Counted from the stretch's first letter, positions 1 to 5,028 are shown. The stretch is DNA of 12,667 nt from an uncultured Collinsella sp. (GCA_902495085.1 CABUWA010000046.1:1-12667), one strand, 5' to 3'. Notes: generated from the sequence alone by a model not told the origin. Numbers and translations: made by a program.

Positions 1-75
1 ACCGATGAGGACGAGCGGCCCTTGCTGCTCGGACGCCAAAAGATCGTGGGCTCGCGCTACGTCTTCGACATCTAA
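1..75 (+). CDS. 3' end of a probable GntR/UTRA-family regulator (partial)
   Basis: The window opens inside a plus-strand reading frame of 24 codons that ends in TAA at 73-75; the start lies outside. The visible tail ends in GSRYVFDI, which resembles the last beta strand of UTRA ligand-binding domains of HutC-type GntR regulators (typically an aromatic-rich stretch ending close to the stop). The gene just downstream encodes a FrlB-like sugar-amine deglycase, and such genes are commonly paired with a GntR/UTRA repressor that senses the phosphorylated sugar amine. The gap after this gene holds two copies of a 19-bp tandem operator, which fits a local repressor. The family call rests on only 24 residues plus context, so it is tentative; the reading frame itself is well supported by coding-like codon use up to the stop. 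Confidence 0.45.
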   Translation, partial: TDEDERPLLLGRQKIVGSRYVFDI

Positions 76-84
76 CGTCCACAG

Positions 85-103
85 ATAGAACAACATAGAA
101 CAA
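85..103. promoter_or_regulatory. Upstream operator, tandem ATAGAACAA repeat
   Basis: The site reads ATAGAACAACATAGAACAA: two ATAGAACAA units whose starts are exactly 10 bp apart, about one helical turn. A second copy at 147-165 differs at 2 of 19 positions. The pair brackets the putative promoter of the deglycase gene, so this is a likely binding site for the regulator encoded at the left edge. The assignment to that regulator is inferred from position only. Confidence 0.5.
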
Positions 104-118
104 ATTTGCTGAGATGAC

Positions 119-147
119 TTCACGGGCGTTGTTACACGTGCTATAAA
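119..147 (+). promoter_or_regulatory. Promoter of the FrlB-like gene
   Basis: A -35-like TTCACG (119-124, 4 of 6 consensus bases) and a -10-like TATAAA (142-147) are separated by 17 bp. Transcription would start near 154, inside the downstream operator copy, leaving a leader of about 65 nt before the ATG at 220. Confidence 0.5.
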
Positions 148-165
148 TAGGACAACATAGAACGA
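147..165. promoter_or_regulatory. Downstream operator, second copy of the tandem repeat
   Basis: ATAGGACAACATAGAACGA, 17 of 19 identical to the copy at 85-103, with the same 10-bp internal phasing. It begins on the last base of the -10 and covers the expected start of transcription, a classical position for repression. The two copies are 62 bp apart, close to six helical turns, which would allow cooperative binding or looping. Confidence 0.5.
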
Positions 166-190
166 CAGCAGGTACGAGCTGTCGTCGTTC
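160..190 (+). other. Leader hairpin of the FrlB-like transcript
   Basis: CGACAGC (163-169) pairs with GCTGTCG (178-184) around an 8-nt loop. The outer GAA (160-162) can pair with TTC (188-190) across a small bulge. It would lie in the 5' leader just after the predicted start. No T-run follows, so it is not a terminator; it may affect mRNA stability or be chance. Confidence 0.25.
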
Positions 191-219
191 AAAGCCGCCC
201 CACAAGGAGGAGCATCAGC

Positions 220-1188
220 ATGAACGCACATGATCTGGTTCAGGAAATCATCGAGCGCAAGGGCAAGATCGAGAACGTCTTTTGGATCGCTTGCGGCGGT
301 TCGATGATCGATCTCATGCCGGCCAACGAGCTGCTCAAGCGTGAGGGCACCACGTTTACCTCGACGGTCTACACGGCACGCGAGTTTTGCCTGATGGCTC
401 CCAAGAGTCTTGGCGAGAAGTCGCTCGTCATCGCCTGCAGCCACAGCGGCAACACGCAGGAGGTCGTCGACGGCTGCGAGATGGCGCTGGCCGCCGGTGC
501 CGAGGTCATTGCCCTTACCGACTGCGAGGGCTCAAAGATCGACAACGGCAAGTGGACTACCTGGGTCTATCCGTGGGGTGAGGGCGTGTCGCAGGCCGAG
601 GTGCCGCAGGGCATTGGCGCTCTGATCGCCGCCGAGTTGCTCGACCAGCAGGAAGGCTACGAGTCACTCGCCGACATGTATGAGGGCCTCAAGCAGATGG
701 ATGCGCTGCTGCCCGCCGCCCGTGAGAAGGTCAACGCCGAGCTGGGCGCCCGCTTTGCCGAGCTCTGCCAGCAGCACAAGTTCTTCTATATCCTGGGCTC
801 CGGTCCCAACTTTAGCCAGACCTATGCCATGGCGATTTGCTCGCTCATGGAGATGCAGTGGCAGCACTGCTGCTACATCCACTCCGGCGAGTACTTCCAC
901 GGCCCGTTCGAAGCCACCGAGCCCGGCGTGTTCTACTTTGTGCAGCTCGGATCGGGCGAGTGCCGCCCCATGGAGGAGCGCGCTCTTGCGTTCCTCAACA
1001 CGCACACCGATACCGTCATGGTGCTCGATGCGCTCGAGTACGGCGTGGGTGAAGTGCCTGCCAGCGTGCGTTCGTACCTGGAGCCGATCTTCTTCTACGC
1101 GATGAGCTGCGAGCTGCGTGCTGCCCGCGGCAAGGTGTTTGACCACAGCCCCGAGGTTCGTCGCTACATGGGCATCGAGCAGTACTAG
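220..1188 (+). CDS. FrlB-like SIS-domain sugar-amine (fructosamine-6-phosphate) deglycase
   Basis: A 322-residue cytoplasmic protein built of two SIS (sugar isomerase) domains. The first holds the phosphosugar-binding motif CSHSGNTQEV (residues 73-82). The second holds HSGEYFHGP (221-229), in which Glu224 aligns with the catalytic Glu of the FrlB/FraB deglycases, and the C-terminus DHSPEVRRYMGIEQY (308-322) matches the conserved FrlB tail. Length fits the family (E. coli FrlB is about 340 residues). Family members split 6-phosphorylated sugar-amine (Amadori) compounds such as fructoselysine-6-phosphate into glucose-6-phosphate and the free amine. AAGGAGG at 204-210 supports the ATG at 220. 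No kinase or transporter for such a pathway lies downstream, so the true substrate (fructoselysine, glucoselysine, fructose-asparagine or another) cannot be told. A more general SIS isomerase is the alternative. Confidence 0.8.
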   Translation: MNAHDLVQEIIERKGKIENVFWIACGGSMIDLMPANELLKREGTTFTSTVYTAREFCLMAPKSLGEKSLVIACSHSGNTQEVVDGCEMALAAGAEVIALTDCEGSKIDNGKWTTWVYPWGEGVSQAEVPQGIGALIAAELLDQQEGYESLADMYEGLKQMDALLPAAREKVNAELGARFAELCQQHKFFYILGSGPNFSQTYAMAICSLMEMQWQHCCYIHSGEYFHGPFEATEPGVFYFVQLGSGECRPMEERALAFLNTHTDTVMVLDALEYGVGEVPASVRSYLEPIFFYAMSCELRAARGKVFDHSPEVRRYMGIEQY

Positions 1189-1237
1189 GTACCGGGAAAA
1201 GTATTCACCTTCGATTCGCAAGCGTGTCGTGTGAGTC

Positions 1238-1279
1238 AAAAAGCGGGCCGTGCCGGGAATTTCCGGCACGGCCCGCTTT
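1238..1279. terminator. Bidirectional intrinsic terminator
   Basis: A perfect 17-bp stem, 1240-1256 with 1263-1279 (AAAGCGGGCCGTGCCGG and its complement), with a 6-nt loop. On the minus strand the stem runs into five Ts (complement of 1238-1242), so it is strongest for the dehydrogenase gene ending at 1321. The plus-strand side has only TTT and would serve the deglycase gene ending at 1188. Confidence 0.85.
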
Positions 1280-1320
1280 GCATGGCGTCCGTATGAGCGA
1301 GGTGTCGCAGCAACCGACGC

Positions 1321-2298
1321 TTACTTGGCGTCGTAGGCCTCGGCATCCCACCAGTCGAGCTGGGCGATGTTGTCACGAATGTGCTGGCAGCTCTTGTGGA
1401 AGCCCTCGAGCTCGTGCTCGGACAGGTCGAGCGTGTAGACCTCCTCGACGCCCTCGGCGCCGATCACGCACGGCAGGGATGTGAAGATGCCCTCCTCGCC
1501 ATACTGGCCGGTCATGAGCGTAGAGGCGGAAAGCACGGCGTGCTCGTTGTGCAACACGGCAGCGCAGACGCGCGCGGCGGAGTTGGCGACGGCGTACTCG
1601 GTGCACTGCTTGCCCTGGTAGGTCACATAGCCGCCCTTGCGCGCGAGCTCCTCGACCTCCATGTGGTCAAAGGCGTACTTGTCGGGGTTCTCGGCCTGGA
1701 GCTCGTTGAGGCTCTTGCCGGCGATGGTCGCGGCCTTAAAGGCGGCCAGCTGGCTAAAGCCGTGCTCGCCGATCATGTAGGCGTCGATGGACTTGGGACT
1801 CACGCCGACCTTCTTGGAGATCTCGGTGCGCAGGCGGGCGGAGTCCAGGCCGCAGCCCGAGCCGATGATCTTCTTGGGATCGTAGCCGGTCAGGTGCCAC
1901 AGCTCAGTGCACACGACGTCGCAGGGGTTGGAGATGCTCACGAAGATGCCGTCAAAGCCGGCGTCGACGATGCGCTTGGCAAAGGTGCGGGCGGCGTCGG
2001 TGGTAAAGAACAGCTCGCCGTCGCGGTTGCCGGCGGCCAGCGCGACCTTGCCGGCGGCGTTGACGATGACGTCGCAGCAGGCAAGCTCCTCGTAGTGGTC
2101 GTAGCAGTTGACGATCTTGGTGTTGTACGGGACAAACGAAAGGGAGTCGCGCAGGTCCTGGACCTCGGACGTCACCTTGGCCTCGTTGATATCGCACAGG
2201 TACAGCTCATCGGCAATGCCCTGCATGAGTAGGCTGTTGGCGACATGTGCTCCTACGTGGCCCTGGCCGACCACACCGATCTTACGCGTCTGGTACAT
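1321..2298 (-). CDS. L-2-hydroxyisocaproate / L-lactate dehydrogenase family protein
   Basis: A 325-residue NAD-dependent 2-hydroxyacid dehydrogenase of the lactate/malate family. Visible are the Rossmann motif GQGHVG (11-16), the NAD-ribose acidic residue Asp36, SISNP (121-125), LDSAR (151-155, equivalent to LDH Asp168/Arg171) and GEHG with the proton-relay His179. The N-terminal KIGVVGQGHVG, NEAKV and ARKGGY segments resemble Lactobacillus L-HicDH more than classical LDH. The substrate loop AAGKVALAAGNRDGE (81-95, Arg92) lacks the usual PQKPGETR signature, so the substrate may be a bulkier 2-oxo acid from branched or aromatic amino acids rather than pyruvate. The start at 2298 is chosen because AAAGGA sits 7-8 nt upstream; an in-frame extension to 2391 lacks a site and does not look family-like. 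The gene is monocistronic, ends at the terminator at 1238-1279 and is divergent from metA. Confidence 0.82.
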   Translation of the reverse strand: MYQTRKIGVVGQGHVGAHVANSLLMQGIADELYLCDINEAKVTSEVQDLRDSLSFVPYNTKIVNCYDHYEELACCDVIVNAAGKVALAAGNRDGELFFTTDAARTFAKRIVDAGFDGIFVSISNPCDVVCTELWHLTGYDPKKIIGSGCGLDSARLRTEISKKVGVSPKSIDAYMIGEHGFSQLAAFKAATIAGKSLNELQAENPDKYAFDHMEVEELARKGGYVTYQGKQCTEYAVANSAARVCAAVLHNEHAVLSASTLMTGQYGEEGIFTSLPCVIGAEGVEEVYTLDLSEHELEGFHKSCQHIRDNIAQLDWWDAEAYDAK

Positions 2299-2335
2299 AT
2301 ATGTATCCTTTCGGCCGAGTTTTTCGCGTCGAACC

Positions 2336-2341
2336 ATTGTA
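2336..2341 (-). promoter_or_regulatory. Possible -10 for the dehydrogenase gene
   Basis: The minus strand carries TACAAT (5 of 6 consensus bases), 37 bp ahead of the start codon. No good -35 is seen 16-18 bp further upstream, so this is only a candidate. Confidence 0.3.
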
Positions 2342-2375
2342 GCGTCCTGCTGCCACTTTGCTAGGCTAAAGCGCC

Positions 2376-2409
2376 GTAGATTTTTGGACATGCCTTAATC
2401 TCTACTTTT
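2376..2409 (+). repeat. Degenerate copy of the GTAGATTTTTGG hairpin element
   Basis: Positions 2376-2394 read GTAGATTTTTGGACATGCC and continue to CTAC at 2402-2405 followed by TTTT. This is a decayed version of the terminator hairpin at 5035-5065 read on the minus strand: one G is missing in the loop side and the right arm is altered, so the stem is mostly broken. It lies in the divergent gap between the dehydrogenase gene and metA. Confidence 0.5.
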
Positions 2410-2508
2410 GGAGTGATCTGGGCCGCTGACGGCATCGCTGGGCGATGTGCTCGCGCGGATGGGGCCGGTCGTTGTACCATAGCTGCAACTGACTCGTAAG
2501 GAGCATCC

Positions 2509-3435
2509 ATGCCCATTCGCATTCCCGACGCCCTCCCTGCCGCCGCGCAGCTCGAGAGCGAGAACATCTTTGTCATGACCGAGTACCGCGCGCTGCACCA
2601 GGACATCCGTCCGCTGCGCGTGCTCATCCTCAACCTCATGCCCACCAAGATCGCCACCGAGACGCAGATCATGCGCAAGCTCTCCAACACGCCGTTGCAG
2701 GTGGAGGTAGACCTGCTGCGCACCAAAACGCACGAGGCCACGCACGTGAGTGCCGGCCACCTGGAGACGTTCTACCGCACGTTCGACGACATCCGCGACA
2801 TCCACTACGACGGCCTGATCATCACGGGCGCGCCGGTGGAACAGATGCCGTTCGAGGAGGTCGACTACTGGCCCGAGCTCTGCCAGATCATGGATTGGTC
2901 CACCACACACGTACACTCTACGCTGCACATTTGTTGGGGCGCGCAGGCGGGGCTCTACCATCATTACGGTATCCAGAAGTACGACCTGCCGGCAAAGGCG
3001 AGCGGCGTGTTCGAGCATTATCTGGTGAAGCCGCAAAGCCCGCTGGTCCGCGGCTTTGACGACCGTTTCTATGCCGTGCATTCGCGCAACACCGATGTGC
3101 GCCGCGAGGACGTGGAGGCCGAGCCGCAGCTTGAGGTTGTGGCTGTGTCTGACGAGGTTGGCCTGTACATCGTCAAGTCGACCGACAGCCGTCGCTTCTT
3201 TGTATTTGGCCACCCCGAGTACGATACCGACACGTTGCGCCTGGAGTACGAGCGCGACGTGAAGCGCGGGCTCAACCCGGAGGTGCCGGCGCATTACTTC
3301 CCGGGCGACGACCCCACCGCCGAGCCGCGCAACGTCTGGCGCAGCCAGGCTCAGCTGTTCTACACCAACTGGCTCAACTACTACGTCTACCAGACCACGC
3401 CCTACGACCTGGCCCGCGCCGGCGAGGAGCACTAG
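2509..3435 (+). CDS. metA: Homoserine O-acetyltransferase (MetA/HTS family)
   Basis: A 308-residue cytoplasmic enzyme of the glutamine-amidotransferase-like MetA family, which acylates homoserine in the first committed step of methionine synthesis. The catalytic triad is intact at the canonical numbers: Cys142 in HICWGAQAG, and His235 and Glu237 in GHPEYD. Residue 111, in GAPVEQM, is Glu. In this family Glu111 is associated with acetyl-CoA use and Gly111 with succinyl-CoA (Bacillus cereus versus E. coli type), so the product is predicted to be O-acetylhomoserine. TAAGGAG ends about 6 nt before the ATG. The gene is monocistronic and convergent with the cyclo-ligase gene, with only 23 nt between the stops. 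The 210-bp upstream gap shows no recognisable S-adenosylmethionine riboswitch. Confidence 0.95.
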   Translation: MPIRIPDALPAAAQLESENIFVMTEYRALHQDIRPLRVLILNLMPTKIATETQIMRKLSNTPLQVEVDLLRTKTHEATHVSAGHLETFYRTFDDIRDIHYDGLIITGAPVEQMPFEEVDYWPELCQIMDWSTTHVHSTLHICWGAQAGLYHHYGIQKYDLPAKASGVFEHYLVKPQSPLVRGFDDRFYAVHSRNTDVRREDVEAEPQLEVVAVSDEVGLYIVKSTDSRRFFVFGHPEYDTDTLRLEYERDVKRGLNPEVPAHYFPGDDPTAEPRNVWRSQAQLFYTNWLNYYVYQTTPYDLARAGEEH

Positions 3436-3458
3436 GCCGCCGGGAGGTGCACCAGCCG

Positions 3459-4055
3459 TTAGGCGCTGATGATGTGGGGTAGCGGCAGGTCGTGGGCGTC
3501 GGTGGGAACGTGGTCGACACGCTGCTCGTCAAAGGCGATGCCGATAATTTGGCATGCGGGCGAGAGCATAGGCAGGTAGCGGTCGTAACAACCGCCGCCG
3601 TAGCCCAGGCGCGCGCCGGTTTGGTCGAAGGCCACGAGCGGTACGACGATCATGTCGAGAGCTTCGGCAGGCACGATGGGGAAGCGGTCGCTGTCGATGT
3701 CCGTGGCCGCGAAGGCCCGCGTGGGGTGGGCGATAAACGGAGCCGCGGACGCATCGTCGGCGGCAACTGCCCGCATGCACATGCGCTGGCCACAAGCTGC
3801 GGCATCAATTGCCGAGAGCATGCACGGATAGGCTACGCGCCGGCCGCGCACGGCGGCCGCAGCGGCAAACGCGGCAGGGTCTGCCTCGGAACCCATCGCG
3901 GCGTAGACGGCAACGGTGCGCGGCGCCGCGGCATCCGAGCGGCCCAGCAGCTCAACCAGCCGCGCACAGATATCAGCAGACTTCGCCGCCTGTAAGTCCA
4001 AATCAAGAGCATCGCGCCGAGCAATCACCGCCCGCCGCAACTCAGCCTTGTCCAT
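3459..4055 (-). CDS. 5-formyltetrahydrofolate cyclo-ligase
   Basis: A 198-residue enzyme converting 5-formyl-THF to 5,10-methenyl-THF with ATP, returning this storage folate to the one-carbon pool. Family signs are the N-terminal basic helix KAELRRAVIARRDAL (3-17), the substrate/phosphate segment DRFPIVPAEALDMIVVPLVAFD (123-144) and the signature GYGGGCYDRYL (151-161). The ending IGIAFDEQRVDHVPTDAHDLPL is typical. The ATG at 4055 has a GAGAGAGGG site 6-7 nt upstream; the in-frame codon at 4082 would add nine residues that do not fit the family. An Ala-rich internal stretch (62-69) is probably just high-GC drift. The gene is convergent with metA. The symbol varies among species (ygfA/fau/mthfs), so it is left blank. 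Confidence 0.92.
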   Translation of the reverse strand: MDKAELRRAVIARRDALDLDLQAAKSADICARLVELLGRSDAAAPRTVAVYAAMGSEADPAAFAAAAAVRGRRVAYPCMLSAIDAAACGQRMCMRAVAADDASAAPFIAHPTRAFAATDIDSDRFPIVPAEALDMIVVPLVAFDQTGARLGYGGGCYDRYLPMLSPACQIIGIAFDEQRVDHVPTDAHDLPLPHIISA

Positions 4056-4074
4056 CCCGGCCCTCTCTCCCAAA

Positions 4075-4107
4075 CCTACCAAAAAGGGACAGGTTTATTT
4101 TGGCAGG
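4075..4107. repeat. Stem-loop element with GGGACAGG loop, copy A
   Basis: CCTACCAAAA (4075-4084) pairs with TTTTGGCAGG (4098-4107) at 9 of 10 positions. The loop contains GGGACAGG (4086-4093). A second element at 4862-4896 has the same AAAAAGGG(G)ACAGG core but a different stem sequence. It resembles the dispersed GGGGACAGG-containing intergenic repeats linked in many bacteria to RAYT (REP-associated transposase) enzymes; that link is from memory and no such gene is in the window. Confidence 0.5.
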
Positions 4108-4123
4108 CTTTATCTGGGCAAAC

Positions 4124-4164
4124 GTCGAGACCGCCACAAAGGTGCCCTTTGTGGCGGTCTCGAC
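4124..4164. terminator. Perfect 19-bp palindromic stem-loop after hicB
   Basis: 4124-4142 and 4146-4164 are perfect complements around a TGC loop. It starts 12 bp past the hicB stop on the minus strand and would form a very stable hairpin. The minus strand afterwards reads only GTTT, so it is not a textbook Rho-independent terminator; it may block transcripts or protect the 3' end. Its right arm CCTTTGTGGCGGTCT (4146-4160) is shared, with one change, with the element at 4885-4900, so it also belongs to the repeat family flanking hicAB. Confidence 0.5.
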
Positions 4165-4176
4165 TCGACGTTGGCT

Positions 4177-4506
4177 TCACAGCGCCGCAGCGATTGCTTC
4201 AGTCACAAACTTATTGAGCGACTCACCCTTCTTTGCCGCTGCCAGTGCCGCCTGTTTGTGAAGCTCGGAACCCGTTCTTACGTTGAACGAGCCCTTAAAA
4301 GCCCGCTCGGGTTCCTTGCCCTTTTCGGCGCAAAATTCAAGGTAATCGTCGACGGCGTCGTGGAAACATTGCTCCACTTCTTTGGCCGTGGAACCTTCAA
4401 ATACGATTGCGTCCCTAATGCCGGCGACCATACCTGTTAGCACATGCTGTTCGGCATCGAACTCGACCGGGGCGAAATAACCCTTGTATGCCAAAACGTT
4501 ACTCAT
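4177..4506 (-). CDS. hicB: HicB-family antitoxin
   Basis: A 109-residue antitoxin. The N-terminal part (YKGYFAPVEFDAEQHVLTGMV, 7-27) is the partly degraded RNase-H-like HicB fold that blocks the toxin. AVDDYLEFCAEKG (51-63) is the usual linker helix. The C-terminal FNVRTGSELHKQAALAAAKK and SLNKFVTEAI (74-106) form a ribbon-helix-helix DNA-binding domain for autorepression. The ATG at 4506 is chosen over the ATG at 4521 because GGAGG sits between them, five bases before the second; this start overlaps the end of hicA by 8 bp (ATGAGTAA), giving translational coupling. The likely operator is the inverted repeat at 4777-4797. The order toxin then antitoxin is normal for hicAB. Confidence 0.88.
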   Translation of the reverse strand: MSNVLAYKGYFAPVEFDAEQHVLTGMVAGIRDAIVFEGSTAKEVEQCFHDAVDDYLEFCAEKGKEPERAFKGSFNVRTGSELHKQAALAAAKKGESLNKFVTEAIAAAL

Positions 4507-4762
4507 GACTACCTCCGACATCTTGCAGAAAGCGAACGATGTTTCGAATGGTTCCCGCTGTCAATTCGTCAGATGGATGAGGTGCGTGCATTACGAACAT
4601 CCTGCCATCTGATGGCCTGTAGAAGCGAACGCGCGATCCGGATGTCTTGCCTTTGCTGTCCATTTCAAAGCCATACGAAGCCATGACTTTTAAAAAATCC
4701 GCATAACGATACGTCGAAGGGCAGCTAAACAGTTGGGCGATGAGTTTATCGGATCGAGTCAT
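4499..4762 (-). CDS. hicA: HicA-family mRNA-interferase toxin
   Basis: An 87-residue toxin of the double-stranded-RNA-binding-like HicA fold, which cleaves or blocks mRNA when free of HicB. The family core is GKTSGSRVRFY (38-48), followed by the FVMHAPHPSDELTAGTIRNIVRFL strand-helix end (56-79). It belongs to the larger HicA subgroup (about 85-90 residues) in which the glycine-rich GSH motif of short HicA proteins reads GSR; His59 and His62 in MHAPHP are the remaining candidate catalytic histidines. The ATG at 4762 follows GAGGCGGG on the minus strand. The first gene of the operon; its stop lies within the start of hicB. Two promoters are predicted upstream, one with LexA-type boxes and one under the HicB inverted repeat. 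Confidence 0.85.
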   Translation of the reverse strand: MTRSDKLIAQLFSCPSTYRYADFLKVMASYGFEMDSKGKTSGSRVRFYRPSDGRMFVMHAPHPSDELTAGTIRNIVRFLQDVGGSHE

Positions 4763-4776
4763 CCCGCCTCACATTC

Positions 4777-4797
4777 TGCAACTATATTCTAGTTGCA
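4777..4797. promoter_or_regulatory. Inverted-repeat operator of hicAB (probable HicB site)
   Basis: A perfect dyad, TGCAACT (4777-4783), a 7-bp spacer, then AGTTGCA (4791-4797), 15 bp upstream of the hicA start. It overlaps the -10 of the proximal promoter. Size and position suit a ribbon-helix-helix dimer pair, so HicB or HicAB autorepression is inferred. Confidence 0.65.
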
Positions 4798-4814
4798 ATT
4801 TCAGTTCGATGCAA
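4786..4814 (-). promoter_or_regulatory. Proximal hicAB promoter (P2)
   Basis: Minus strand: -35-like TTGCAT (4809-4814), 17-bp spacer, -10-like TAGAAT (4786-4791, 5 of 6 consensus). The -10 lies inside the inverted repeat at 4777-4797, the expected arrangement for an autorepressed toxin-antitoxin operon. The -35 matches consensus only in TTG. Confidence 0.5.
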
Positions 4815-4822
4815 GCACTTCT

Positions 4823-4851
4823 ACTATAGAACATGTGCTCGTATAGAACAA
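4823..4851 (-). promoter_or_regulatory. Distal hicAB promoter (P1) overlapped by LexA-type boxes
   Basis: Minus strand: -35-like TTGTTC (4846-4851), 17-bp spacer, -10-like TATAGT (4823-4828, 5 of 6 consensus). The two GAAC-N4 dyads at 4829-4840 and 4846-4857 cover its -35 and spacer, so a bound LexA-type repressor would block it. Confidence 0.45.
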
Positions 4852-4858
4852 GTGTTCG
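4825..4858. promoter_or_regulatory. Two tandem LexA (SOS)-type boxes
   Basis: Two abutting 17-bp units (4825-4841 and 4842-4858) that differ at two positions. Within them are GAACAAGTGTTC (4846-4857), a perfect match to the Gram-positive LexA pattern GAAC-RNRY-GTTC, and GAACATGTGCTC (4829-4840), one base away from it. The next gene reading away on the minus strand is hicA, so the operon is predicted to be DNA-damage responsive. Alternative: a site for another regulator that recognises ATAGAACA, since that 8-mer also occurs near 85-103 and 157-164. Confidence 0.55.
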
Positions 4859-4861
4859 AAT

Positions 4862-4900
4862 CACCACTGAAAAAGGGGACAGGCACCTTTGTGGTGGTCT
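4862..4900. repeat. Stem-loop element with GGGGACAGG loop, copy B
   Basis: CACCAC (4862-4867) pairs with GTGGTG (4891-4896), and inner AAAGG (4873-4877) pairs with CCTTT (4886-4890), around GGGACAGGCA. The core AAAAAGGGGACAGG matches copy A at 4081-4093 apart from one extra G, and CCTTTGTGGTGGTCT (4886-4900) matches 4146-4160 at 14 of 15 positions. Both copies lie in the same orientation and bracket hicAB. Confidence 0.5.
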
Positions 4901-4907
4901 GTGCTGT

Positions 4908-5015
4908 GGAGTGGGCGTCTGCGGCAGTTCGTCTCGATCTGTAACAGTAACTCGGCAAAATTGGACCTAGTTGTTACAGATTGAGACGAACCGCCGCGGT
5001 GGGCTGCGCCACTCC
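4908..5015. repeat. 108-nt imperfect palindrome
   Basis: The inner arms 4921-4946 and 4972-4997 are complementary at 24 of 26 positions (one of the two exceptions would be a G-U pair in RNA), separated by a 25-nt loop. The outer arms GGAGTGG (4908-4914) and CCACTCC (5009-5015) extend it past an asymmetric internal loop. It lies between the hicAB control region and the terminator of the peptidase gene, and contains no reading frame of note. It may be a small mobile palindromic element or a transcribed structured RNA; I cannot tell which. Confidence 0.6.
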
Positions 5016-5028
5016 GCCCAAGCCGCAG

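Noticed and set aside
1381..2232. 283-codon plus-strand frame opposite the dehydrogenase gene
   Set aside because: Leu/Val/Asp/Gly-rich antisense shadow with no ribosome site; the minus-strand gene has all family motifs.
2299..2508. S-adenosylmethionine riboswitch or T-box before metA
   Set aside because: No recognisable core or stem arrangement, and the only hairpin-like sequence is the degenerate dispersed element at 2376-2409.
2395..3432. 345-codon minus-strand frame opposite metA
   Set aside because: Antisense shadow; metA has its catalytic residues at canonical positions.
4075..5015. Insertion sequence around hicAB
   Set aside because: Flanking repeats are present, but there is no transposase frame and no target-site duplication that I can identify.
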